Source: Candidatus Bathyarchaeum sp. (lineage in GTDB: Archaea > Thermoproteota > Bathyarchaeia > Bathyarchaeales > Bathyarchaeaceae). Taken from it: DNA of 12,698 nucleotides. The position numbers were made by a program, and so were the translations under genes. The stretch is taken from the NCBI GenBank assembly GCA_003096235.1, contig PIXT01000198.1:1-12698 (forward strand), read 5' to 3'. The number at the start of each line of letters is the position of its first letter. The stretch's first letter is position 1. Shown here piece by piece: positions 5,884 through 12,698 of this stretch. The notes under the pieces were generated by a model, which made no database searches, was not told where the DNA came from, and worked only from the letters and a program-made list of their open reading frames with translations.

Positions 5884-7083
5884 ATGGAAATATTAGCAAT
5901 TGTACCCATTATTCTGATTGGCGCATTCATACTCGGTGAGTTATTCAAGAAAATTGGCTTACCATCTGTTGTAGGACAGATCATTGCAGGGTTACTGTTT
6001 GGAATTCCAGCAATAAAAGAGCTGGTTTTTGGCGATGGATCCACGCTGATTATAATCGATTTTATGGCTACCCTGGGAGTGCTGCTTCTTTTGTTTTTGG
6101 CAGGATTGGAAATTGAAATTGACAAAATAAAAGAAACATCAAGAGACTCAATTCTTGTATCTCTGAGCTCTGCACTAGTCCCATTCGGGCTTGGATTTTT
6201 GTTCATCACTTTAGTTTTCCCCGAATACGGCTTTTTGTCTGCGGTGATTTTTGGTGGAGCAATGATGGTAACATCAGAAGGAACCAAAGTCAAGGTGCTC
6301 ATGGATCTAAACAGCATAAACACCAGATTAGGCGCAGTAATGCTTGCCGCAGGAGCAATAGACGACATTTTCGAGGTATTGTTCTTGTCTGTTGTTGTGG
6401 TTTTTGCTAAAGGTGGAAGCTTATTTGACTTGGCAATGATTCCTGTAGAAATAATAATTTTTCTCATAATCGCATACATAGCATTCAAAATCATGTCTAA
6501 AGTCCTCCAGAACCTAGACAAAAAACCTGGAGAACAAACTGGACTGTTCTCGATAGTAATGATATTCGTCCTAGTCCTCGCAGCGCTCTCAGAATCTTTG
6601 AACGTAGGCTACCTAATCGGCGCAATTCTTGGAGGTTTTCTGTTACAGATATCCCTAAGAGGAATCAGCAAACGAAACAAAACAGACATGATTAACGTTC
6701 TCAAACTCATTGCACTGGGCTTCATTGTTCCGTTCTTCTTTGTTAACGTTGGATTAACCTTTGACCTCGGCTCGTTATCATCGAACATACCAATAATTGT
6801 AGCTACAATACTCATTGCGTTCTTTGGAAAAATGATAGGAACGCTAATAATCAAACCAGTGTCCACACTAAGCTGGAAACAACTCTACTACATAGGCTGG
6901 GCAATGAATTCCAGAGGCGCAGCCGAGTTAGTCATCGCGTTGATTGCAATGCAATATGAATTGATTTCACTAGAGATTTTCTCGGCGCTTGTTGCAATGA
7001 GCATAGTAACTACACTCATCTTTCCGCCAGTTCTAGCCAGAGGAATAAAAAAGAATCCTGGATTAATGGATGCAAAATCATAG
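5884..7083 (+). CDS. CPA2-family cation/proton antiporter (NapA/Kef-type)
   Basis: 399 residues, nearly all hydrophobic, with about 12-13 membrane segments; full length for the transporter core. It exchanges Na+ or K+ for H+ across the cell membrane. Visible features are GLPSVVGQIIAGLLFG (25-40), typical of Kef/NapA TM2; FLAGLEIEIDKIK (71-83); the paired acidic residues D160-D161 in GAIDD, aligned with the ion-binding Asp pair of NapA; K316 in FFGKMIG, aligned with the NapA lysine that bridges to that pair; FFFVNVGLTFDLG (284-296); and MNSRGAAELV (341-350). The DD pair suggests electrogenic exchange, by analogy. There is no C-terminal TrkA-N or TrkA-C regulatory domain, but a Usp protein is encoded 84 nt downstream on the same strand, as often happens with such transporters. 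The ion (Na+ or K+) cannot be decided. The start is supported by GGTGA. Confidence 0.85.
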   Translation: MEILAIVPIILIGAFILGELFKKIGLPSVVGQIIAGLLFGIPAIKELVFGDGSTLIIIDFMATLGVLLLLFLAGLEIEIDKIKETSRDSILVSLSSALVPFGLGFLFITLVFPEYGFLSAVIFGGAMMVTSEGTKVKVLMDLNSINTRLGAVMLAAGAIDDIFEVLFLSVVVVFAKGGSLFDLAMIPVEIIIFLIIAYIAFKIMSKVLQNLDKKPGEQTGLFSIVMIFVLVLAALSESLNVGYLIGAILGGFLLQISLRGISKRNKTDMINVLKLIALGFIVPFFFVNVGLTFDLGSLSSNIPIIVATILIAFFGKMIGTLIIKPVSTLSWKQLYYIGWAMNSRGAAELVIALIAMQYELISLEIFSALVAMSIVTTLIFPPVLARGIKKNPGLMDAKS

Positions 7084-7154
7084 AAAATATTAAAACTTGG
7101 TTGAAGATTTAATGAACAGTAACAATTCTAGCATACAAAAGGGGAAATATTTAC

Positions 7155-7159
7155 GAGGT
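7155..7159 (+). promoter_or_regulatory. Shine-Dalgarno sequence of the single-domain Usp gene
   Basis: GAGGT lies 8 nt before the ATG at 7168, supporting that start over the internal ATG four codons later. It shows the gene is translated from a leader, consistent with co-transcription with the antiporter gene. Confidence 0.55.
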
Positions 7160-7167
7160 TAAAATAA

Positions 7168-7554
7168 ATGAAAGAAAAAATGAAGATTCTAGTAGGAATT
7201 GACGGCTCTGATTATTCCACATGGGCGCTTATGGAAGCCATTAGCATAGCAAAAAAGTTCACAGGTCACGTAAAAGTCATCACGGTTTACAAACGAGGAA
7301 ACATGGATGAAGCAACCAAAACTCAACTGAAAGCAAAGCAGCTTTTGGATGAAGAAAAAATTGATTCAAGTTCAGAGTCTATTCTTGGTTCCAACCCATC
7401 CCGAGCACTGGTTGACACAGCCGAAAACGAGAAAATCGACTTGATAGTAGTTGGCAGCAGAGGATTAGGCAGTGCTGCAGCTTTCTTGTTAGGCAGTGTC
7501 TCAAAACAGGTTGTTTCGAAAGCAAACTGTGATGTTCTGGTAGTAAAAAAGTAG
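7168..7554 (+). CDS. Universal stress protein, single UspA domain
   Basis: 128 residues, short for a Usp (usually 140-150), with the variable middle region reduced. The fold is recognised from the first strand ILVGIDGSDYS (7-17) and the nucleotide-binding signature G96-x2-G99-x9-G109-S110 in VVGSRGLGSAAAFLLGSVS. The intact signature indicates the ATP-binding class of Usp, small cytoplasmic proteins that often modulate transporters or stress responses. It lies 84 nt downstream of the antiporter on the same strand and is probably co-transcribed, suggesting it adjusts the antiporter to nucleotide level; that link is inference. It is convergent with the tandem Usp gene. Confidence 0.88.
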   Translation: MKEKMKILVGIDGSDYSTWALMEAISIAKKFTGHVKVITVYKRGNMDEATKTQLKAKQLLDEEKIDSSSESILGSNPSRALVDTAENEKIDLIVVGSRGLGSAAAFLLGSVSKQVVSKANCDVLVVKK

Positions 7555-7573
7555 TTTGCTAGCGGCTAAGAGT

Positions 7574-7619
7574 AAAAAAACAGCAGCTACAAAAAAGATG
7601 GAATCGGCACAGTAGCCGA
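7574..7619 (-). terminator. Hairpin plus T-runs: terminator candidate for the tandem Usp gene
   Basis: Read on the minus strand after the stop at 7635, a small hairpin (TCGGC / GCCGA arms at 7604-7619, 6-nt loop) is followed by T6 (7596-7591) and T7 (7580-7574). This is a good archaeal oligo-U terminator in the 80-bp gap between two convergent Usp genes. The plus strand of the gap has A-runs only, so the signal serves the minus-strand gene. Confidence 0.5.
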
Positions 7620-7634
7620 CATACACTTATTGGT

Positions 7635-8507
7635 TTACCGAACAATTAGTACTGAACTTCTTGCATGCATACTTATGTCGTCGCTGACGCTGCCAAGCAA
7701 GTATCGTCTTACGCTGCTTAATCCTCTGCTTCCTACAACAATGATGTCAACATCGGCTTTTTTTGCAACTTTGATGATTATTTCTGCGGGGCTACCGTAT
7801 TCCAACATTTTGTCAAATGAAACGCCTTGGACTTTGGTTGCTGCATCTTTTAGGATGCACTCTCCAACTGTTCCAACACAATCCACGACTTGTGGTCCGC
7901 CAATACGAACAAGCTTATCTTCTTCAACATGCAACAGAGCCAATTTTGAGCTATAGCTCTTACCTAAATGAACTGCATATTCAAGCGCTTTCTCTGCGTG
8001 TTTAGAACCGTCAACAGCTGCGAGTATCTTCTCTACTTTTGGTTTTTGCTTAACTATGAGGACAGGGCATTCAGCGTGTCTTGCAACTTTCTCTGTAACG
8101 CTTCCCAAGGAGTAAAGTTCAGATTGGTTTTCAGCACGGTTTCCGATAACAACTAAATCGTATTTCTCGTCTTTGATTAACTGGAGCAAGAATTCAGCAG
8201 GGTCTTCGTAGCTAACTAGCTTAGAATCAACATCTATTCCAGACTCTTTGAACAGTTCCTCGGCGTTTCTGATGATTTTTTTGCCCGCCTGCAAATATGC
8301 ATCATCAACTTTGTGCAAAATTGATGGGGGTAACTGATACTGTGCTTTTAGTTCAGGATGCATGAACTCATGAGAGGCAACATGAACCACAGATACTTTT
8401 GACTTGAACTTTTTAGCGATTGAAGAAGCAAGCATTTTAGCGTGAAGACAAGAGTGTGAACCGTCCACTGGAACAAGAATCTTCTTAAAAAGTTGCTTAT
8501 CGCTCAT
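7635..8507 (-). CDS. Universal stress protein with two tandem UspA domains
   Basis: 290 residues made of two Usp domains. Domain 1 (about 6-153) starts KKILVPVDGSHS; domain 2 (about 158-290) starts EKILAAVDGSKH. Domain 2 has the complete ATP-binding signature G259-x2-G262-x9-G272-S273. In domain 1 the second glycine of the signature is Ala125 (G122-x2-A125-x9-G135-S136, spacing kept), so nucleotide binding there may be weakened and domain 1 may be structural or regulatory. The tandem form mimics the Usp dimer within one chain. It is cytoplasmic. The ATG at 8507 is preceded by GTGAG (5-nt gap) and a TATA-like element, so it probably has its own promoter rather than depending on the respiratory operon upstream. 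Confidence 0.88.
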   Translation of the reverse strand: MSDKQLFKKILVPVDGSHSCLHAKMLASSIAKKFKSKVSVVHVASHEFMHPELKAQYQLPPSILHKVDDAYLQAGKKIIRNAEELFKESGIDVDSKLVSYEDPAEFLLQLIKDEKYDLVVIGNRAENQSELYSLGSVTEKVARHAECPVLIVKQKPKVEKILAAVDGSKHAEKALEYAVHLGKSYSSKLALLHVEEDKLVRIGGPQVVDCVGTVGECILKDAATKVQGVSFDKMLEYGSPAEIIIKVAKKADVDIIVVGSRGLSSVRRYLLGSVSDDISMHARSSVLIVR

Positions 8508-8540
8508 TTAATCTCACATGTAAATCTAAGTTCCATTGGA

Positions 8541-8553
8541 TATTTTAACTTTC
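8541..8553 (-). promoter_or_regulatory. TATA-box promoter of the tandem Usp gene
   Basis: The minus strand reads AGTTAAAATATCC, about 38 nt before the ATG at 8507, predicting a short leader of about 12 nt that carries the GTGAG motif. It lies in the 78-bp gap after the FrhB-CBS gene, so the Usp gene can be transcribed independently of the operon. Confidence 0.4.
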
Positions 8554-8585
8554 TTGACCAACAACACTAACAAGATTTACCAAAC

Positions 8586-10091
8586 TTACAACTGGTCACT
8601 AAGAATGTGCCTCAAATCAGTCTTGGTTAGTACACCAACTATTTTGTCAGGATTATCTACATCAACAACGGCAATACGACTCACATCATGCATCCTCATC
8701 TTTTTGAAGGCATCCAAAGCAAGCTCTTCAGGAAAAATCTCGACAGGATTCTTTTGCACAATGTCTCGAACAAGAACCTCATCACGTTTCTGCTTTTCAA
8801 CCTTTGCAACAGCATCCAACGCCACAATACCAAGGAAGCACCCATTTTCATCAACAACAGGATACCCAGTGTGATGATGCTTTGCCATAAAATCCAAAAG
8901 TTGACTAACAGAGAAATCCGGAGACACAATCTTAAGATTCTTTGTCATAACATCCTTCACTTTGAACTTGGAAAGAACAGCTATCTCCTGTAAAGGACGA
9001 ACCGGAACAGGCACATAAGCCGCCTTCATCTCAGAAATTTCTTTCAAAGCGGTTCTTTTCTTCTGCACAGCAGTTCCAAGCACATGCGCAAAAGCGTCTG
9101 GCTCAAGCTCTATTACTCCCGTGTTTATAACTCCAGCCTTTACTGCAGAATAAAAGAAGTCTTCTCCAGCCTTTGTTCGGATGATAACTGTAGACCACTC
9201 TTTAAGAGGATACGCACTTCCAACAGAAATGTCAGCCAACTCTGAAGTGAAATCGCTACAGGTTTCACAGCTAGTCAAAATGTGTGGCTTAACCTCGGAT
9301 AATGGAACTTTTATGGTGTCACTTTCTGTTTGAACTATAAGCTCCTTTAAGATGTCAAGCCGTTTTATCTCGTCTGGATTAATGTTGTAAGCTTTTGACA
9401 GGTAATCGAGCAGGCGACCAAAAGAAAGCGTCCAGAAACAAAAGAGCCCGATTATCACTTTCAGGTTTCCAGTGATTTTGTGTTCCCAAGCCTCAAGCTT
9501 ACGAAGAGCTAACACATGACAAGGAACACCCACGAATGCAATGTTGCCTTTTCCGTATTCATACACTGCGCTTCCATAGGCTCTAGCCACGGATGAGGGA
9601 AAGAATTTGCTTCCAACAGCAGAAAACACGTCGTCCGGAACTACCCCAACCAAGGCTTTAGGTTTAATGGGAATGTTGGTCTCTGCCTGAGAAACAATCG
9701 CGCTATCTATCATTCCAGTATCTATGGCGTTTGTTAGAAGAGTAGTAACGATAGCCCCACCATGCCCCAGCTTCCTAAGCTCTGGGTCTGCGGCTTGGGC
9801 AAGCAGGATTCTTCTGTAGTAACCTAAGCCTTCCCTTTTGGTAGGCGAGTCTGAAACAAATTTTAGGCTTTCAGAAATAAGTTCCTCAGAGTGAGGACAA
9901 ATCTCGTAACATATAGGGCAAGAGTCAATGTGTTTTGAACAATCAAAGTGCTCAACTTTGTCTTCCTCTATGGTTATTGCATGAACTGGACATGCAGCTT
10001 CACATGCTCCACAAAAGGTACAGAATCCAGAGTTGATGATTTTGCTTTCTAAGTCATTGAACGCGATTAGATTGCCTTTTTTTGTTGCCAA
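8586..10091 (-). CDS. FrhB/FpoF-like coenzyme F420 oxidoreductase fused to a C-terminal CBS-domain pair
   Basis: 501 residues. N-terminal ferredoxin part: C24-x2-C27-x2-C30-x3-C34-P is a classic [4Fe-4S] motif, and C51, C58, C61, C65 (CPICYEICP) a second. Residues about 90-365 are the F420 hydrogenase/dehydrogenase beta fold (FrhB_FdhB N and C regions): GHGGAIVTTLL (109-119), GVPCHVLALRKLE (188-200, C191), GLFCFW (215-220), RLDILK (244-249), SCETCSDFTSELADISVG (274-291). Residues 376-432 and 439-501 are two CBS domains, starting VKDVMTKN and VRDIVQKN, with GYPVVDENG and IVGVLTKTDLRHIL. FrhB-type subunits pass hydride between F420 and FAD/Fe-S; CBS pairs usually bind adenine nucleotides. After the NuoN-like gene in the same operon, the likely role is F420H2 oxidation feeding the membrane complex, tuned by nucleotides. 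Start is TTG at 10091: GGGAG lies 4 nt upstream and an in-frame TAA 9 nt upstream, and no ATG precedes the Fe-S motifs. Confidence 0.85.
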   Translation of the reverse strand: MATKKGNLIAFNDLESKIINSGFCTFCGACEAACPVHAITIEEDKVEHFDCSKHIDSCPICYEICPHSEELISESLKFVSDSPTKREGLGYYRRILLAQAADPELRKLGHGGAIVTTLLTNAIDTGMIDSAIVSQAETNIPIKPKALVGVVPDDVFSAVGSKFFPSSVARAYGSAVYEYGKGNIAFVGVPCHVLALRKLEAWEHKITGNLKVIIGLFCFWTLSFGRLLDYLSKAYNINPDEIKRLDILKELIVQTESDTIKVPLSEVKPHILTSCETCSDFTSELADISVGSAYPLKEWSTVIIRTKAGEDFFYSAVKAGVINTGVIELEPDAFAHVLGTAVQKKRTALKEISEMKAAYVPVPVRPLQEIAVLSKFKVKDVMTKNLKIVSPDFSVSQLLDFMAKHHHTGYPVVDENGCFLGIVALDAVAKVEKQKRDEVLVRDIVQKNPVEIFPEELALDAFKKMRMHDVSRIAVVDVDNPDKIVGVLTKTDLRHILSDQL

Positions 10092-10139
10092 AGAACTCCC
10101 TTACAGAATTGTAACATTCTAGAAAGTTAAGATTTTGGG

Positions 10140-11621
10140 TTATACGGGCAATAATGTTGCAGTTGCGGATAACAAATCCAGAGCCAAATCAGGATATAGT
10201 CCAAGAACAACAAGTATAACAACCAAACAGTATATTGGCACCAGCAACTTTTTGGGCTCTTTGAATGACATGTTACTCTTTGAAGGTTTTGCATACAAGT
10301 AATGTATAATCCTTAGGAAGTAAGAGGTTTGAAGAACCGAGTTCAGAACTCCCACAACAGCTAACCAAGCAACGCTCGACTGCAAAACTGAAGTAAACAC
10401 CATGTACTTAGCGATGAATCCTGCAAACAGGGGCACACCAGAAAACGACAGGGCTGCACATACAAAAGCGAAGCTGGTCAAGGGCATTTTGCGTCCCATA
10501 CCAGACAGGTCTTCAAATGTTTCTAAGCCCATTTTCCTGAAAACTCCAATAACCATGAAGGCGAGAGCAGTTTCCATGGCTGCAACAAAGAAGAAGAACA
10601 GGTTGCCCGAAAGCCCGATAGGGGTAATGCTTGTAATTGCTATCAGGTTATAGCCAATATCTGCAATACAAACATACGAAATCATGCGCTTAACATTCTG
10701 CTGCGCCAACGCAAACAGGTTTCCTGCAGTCATAGTAATCGCAGACAATACAGCCACAGTGAATCTCCAATCGACAACTGCGGTTGGCGTTAAAATGAAC
10801 AATAAGACTCTAAGCAGAACATAGTAGCTGCCTTGGTCTACAATGGCGGACAGGAAAGCTGACGCAGAATCGGGGGCAGCAGTGTAAGCGTCGGGCATCC
10901 ACATGTGAAACGGAACAATAGCGGTTTCGATAGAATACCCTGCAACAATAAAAGCAAACGCCACCAACAAAAGCTCGGGGTTAGCAGTAGTCAACAAAAC
11001 ATCTCTAACAACCCAGAAGTTAAGCGAACCCGTAAGACCAAAAATTAATGACAAACCATAAATTATGAAGCCAGAAGCGATGATAACCATAACCAGATAC
11101 TTCAAAGCAGATTCAAGGGATTCACGAGATTTTTTGTAAGCCACAAGAAAACAGGAGCCTGCCGCTGTAGCTTCCCAAAAGATGAAAAGAGTAAGCAAAT
11201 CTCCTGAGAAAGTAGCGGCTATCACGGTGCCAGTCACCATAAGCAATAGCGCATAGTATCTTTCGGACAGATTCTCCTTTGAGTTAACATGTAACACAGC
11301 ATAAAGGCAGGTAATTGAACCTACAACCATGTAGGCTATCACCATGTAAAGCGAAACTGTATCTACCAAAAACATGGTTGATAGAGGCGCCAAAATCGTG
11401 TCTACAGCAGAAACTTGAAGAAATGGTTGTGATTGCCCAAAGTATTCTGTTGCTAAACGGAAAACTCCCACTGCTGCTGTAGAAAAGGTGAGAATTACCC
11501 AAACAACCATGAAATGTTGAGGATTAAACTTGGTTTTTCTAACAAGACGTAGAAGTGGAACGGTGAGTAAAGAACAAACCGTGAAGACTATTGTAGGTAA
11601 GAGAATGTCGATGATATTCAT
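10140..11621 (-). CDS. NuoN/FpoN-like antiporter-type membrane subunit of an F420H2 dehydrogenase / complex I-like complex
   Basis: 493 residues, about 13-14 membrane helices, proton_antipo_M family. The central channel segment is recognisable: FIFWEATAAG with the TM5 glutamate E150; AIVPFHMWMPDAYTAAP (234-250) after TM7; NVKRMISYVCIADIGYN (309-325); and GFIAKYMVF with K405 in TM12, which is the NuoN/NuoL state (NuoM has Glu). Departures: the TM7 pump lysine position is E232 (codon 10926-10928), and the TM8 lysine position is Q263 next to D262. The protein should translocate H+ or Na+ driven by electron transfer, but these changes make the mechanism uncertain. The start ATG is 18 nt after the stop of the upstream NuoM-like gene, with GAAGG before it; the FrhB-CBS gene follows after 48 nt. 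Alternative family: MrpD/Mbh-type antiporter subunit. Confidence 0.8.
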   Translation of the reverse strand: MNIIDILLPTIVFTVCSLLTVPLLRLVRKTKFNPQHFMVVWVILTFSTAAVGVFRLATEYFGQSQPFLQVSAVDTILAPLSTMFLVDTVSLYMVIAYMVVGSITCLYAVLHVNSKENLSERYYALLLMVTGTVIAATFSGDLLTLFIFWEATAAGSCFLVAYKKSRESLESALKYLVMVIIASGFIIYGLSLIFGLTGSLNFWVVRDVLLTTANPELLLVAFAFIVAGYSIETAIVPFHMWMPDAYTAAPDSASAFLSAIVDQGSYYVLLRVLLFILTPTAVVDWRFTVAVLSAITMTAGNLFALAQQNVKRMISYVCIADIGYNLIAITSITPIGLSGNLFFFFVAAMETALAFMVIGVFRKMGLETFEDLSGMGRKMPLTSFAFVCAALSFSGVPLFAGFIAKYMVFTSVLQSSVAWLAVVGVLNSVLQTSYFLRIIHYLYAKPSKSNMSFKEPKKLLVPIYCLVVILVVLGLYPDLALDLLSATATLLPV

Positions 11622-11639
11622 TTGTTAAAAGCCTTCTTG

Positions 11640-12698
11640 TCATATTATTGATGTAACAGCATGAATTAGGTCAATGAAAATACCAGGATAAATTCCCAAC
11701 AACACAACAAACGCTGCCAAAGCAAGCATTGCAATTATCATGAAGATAGGAGGATCAAGATTCTTGGTTTTTTGCGCGTCTTTAGCATCAGCTGTAGCTA
11801 ATTTATCTTCAGTTTTAAGCTTAGGAGTCCCCAAGAAAACTTTCCAGAAGTACCTCAAGACATAAGCAAGACTGAAAACGGTTGCAATAAGCATCAAAAC
11901 AGTAGGCAGGTAATATGCACTGTTTGATCCGGCTGCAGTAACAGCCCCAACGAAAATGTGAAACTCACTTATGAAGCATGCAAATGGAGGAATACCGCCT
12001 ATGCTAAAGGCTGCAATAGCAGAAGCAATAGCGGTTATAGGCATCTTTGAGGCTAAACCGCCCATATCTTTGATGTTCCTTAAGCCAGTCTGGTGCATAA
12101 CTGCGCCAGCAGTCAAGAAGAGAAGCCCCTTACTTGCTGCGTGATTAACTAGGTGAAGTACACCGCCAGTGATTCCTTCGGGAAACGGATAAAGAGAAAG
12201 CGCAAACAGTGTGTAGCCCATGTGGCTTATGCTGGAGTAAGCGATTATTCGTTTGATGTCAGTTTCTGCCAAAGCCAGCAAGGAACCGTAAAATGCTGAG
12301 ATTACTCCAAAGAAACTTAATGCTAACAGGAATTCGTTGCCAACAGGCATCATTGCAGAATATACAGTTCCAAGAGCAATTCTCAAAACAGCGTATCCTC
12401 CTGCTCCAATTATTACTCCGCTCAGGAGTGCAGACATTGGTGCAGGTGCTTCACCGTGCGCGTCTGGAAGCCACATGTGAAGTGGGACAATAGCCATTTT
12501 TACTGCAAATCCTGCAGTGAAGGATATCAGTATCCAATTTAGGATAGCGGGGTCTTTTGTTGCTAGAATGGCTTGTGCCTGGAATATGTCTAGGGTGCCT
12601 GTGAGCATGTAGATTGCGCCGATGCCTAAGAGAACAAATATTGCTCCGGCGTGGGTGAAGATGAAGAATTTGAAGGCTGTTTTGAAGGAGTCTTTGTA
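11640..12698 (-). CDS. NuoM/FpoM-like antiporter-type membrane subunit, 5' end outside the window
   Basis: 352 residues are visible; the frame stays open through base 12698, and the upstream residues (FKFFIFTHAGAIFVLLGIG) fit the family, so the ATG at 12608 is internal. Motifs, numbered from the first visible residue: FAVKMAIVPLHMWLPDAHGEAP with the TM7 lysine K67; SGVIIGAGGYAVLRI, where the TM8 lysine of NuoM is replaced by Gly98; ETDIKRIIAYSSISHMGY (H159); and CFISEFHIF with the TM12 glutamate E245, the NuoM state. A cytoplasmic linker rich in Lys/Asp/Thr precedes the last helix. It belongs to the membrane arm of a complex I / F420H2 dehydrogenase-type ion pump, working with the NuoN-like subunit encoded 18 nt downstream. 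The N-terminal part, including the TM5 glutamate, is not in view. Confidence 0.82.
   Translation of the reverse strand, partial: YKDSFKTAFKFFIFTHAGAIFVLLGIGAIYMLTGTLDIFQAQAILATKDPAILNWILISFTAGFAVKMAIVPLHMWLPDAHGEAPAPMSALLSGVIIGAGGYAVLRIALGTVYSAMMPVGNEFLLALSFFGVISAFYGSLLALAETDIKRIIAYSSISHMGYTLFALSLYPFPEGITGGVLHLVNHAASKGLLFLTAGAVMHQTGLRNIKDMGGLASKMPITAIASAIAAFSIGGIPPFACFISEFHIFVGAVTAAGSNSAYYLPTVLMLIATVFSLAYVLRYFWKVFLGTPKLKTEDKLATADAKDAQKTKNLDPPIFMIIAMLALAAFVVLLGIYPGIFIDLIHAVTSII

Noticed and set aside
5711..5899. 62-codon minus-strand frame in the gap before the antiporter
   Set aside because: It runs over the antiporter start region, has no recognisable features and no upstream signals.
5850..6521. 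Open frame of 223 codons on the minus strand opposite the antiporter gene
   Set aside because: It is antisense to a clear transporter with intact functional motifs; its Ser/Pro/Ile-rich composition is what the complement of hydrophobic codons produces, and no domain is visible.
12606..12608. ATG at 12608 as start of the NuoM-like gene
   Set aside because: The frame stays open to the window edge and the 30 upstream codons read as a family-typical membrane helix, so the gene is cut by the window end.
1..12698. Mobile elements or phage genes
   Set aside because: No transposase, integrase, terminal inverted repeats or target duplications were seen; all recognisable genes are of housekeeping, surface or energy type.

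Overview
This window is a stretch of an archaeal chromosome. Several points support this: an archaeal-type prepilin with a class III signal peptide, an AbrB-PhoU fusion regulator of the archaeal type, a phosphoglycerate mutase of the archaeal aPGAM family, TATA-box promoters about 26 nt upstream of start codons (leaderless transcripts), and an F420-dependent (FrhB/FpoF-like) protein next to Fpo/Nuo-type membrane subunits. The base composition is AT-rich. The combination would fit an uncultured lineage such as Bathyarchaeia, but that placement is inference and no rRNA gene or other marker here settles it.

Layout. Left part (1-2040): the C-terminal end of an M29-type aminopeptidase runs tail-to-tail into a secreted, pilin-like surface protein whose C-terminal half holds two related beta-rich repeats. 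Next is a short one-helix membrane protein. A divergent intergenic region (2041-2249) with a perfect 7-bp-arm palindrome leads to an aPGAM-family enzyme (2250-3467). Then come a small acidic/helical protein of unknown function on the minus strand, about 400 bp of AT-rich DNA with no convincing gene, a small membrane protein with a CxCGH motif, and an AbrB-PhoU regulator.

Middle part (5552-8507): a regulatory gap with a possible 43-codon leader ORF, a CPA2-type Na+(K+)/H+ antiporter, a single-domain universal stress protein (Usp) just downstream on the same strand, and a convergent tandem-domain Usp.

Right part (8586-12698): a minus-strand operon running in from the right edge. It holds an NuoM/FpoM-like antiporter-type subunit (5' end outside the window), an NuoN/FpoN-like subunit, and an FrhB/FpoF-like F420-oxidoreductase with two [4Fe-4S] motifs fused to a C-terminal CBS-domain pair. 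The simplest reading is the distal end of an F420H2 dehydrogenase / complex-I-like operon in which electrons from F420H2 enter through the FrhB-like protein and the membrane subunits translocate ions.

The most interesting signals are in the right part. One is the CBS pair fused to the electron-input subunit, suggesting adenine-nucleotide control of respiration. The other is the NuoN-like subunit, which carries Glu where antiporter-like subunits normally have the TM7 pump lysine; both membrane subunits also lack the TM8 lysine. Together with three Usp domains and a cation/proton antiporter next door, the 5.9-12.7 kb region looks like an ion-gradient and energy-status neighbourhood.
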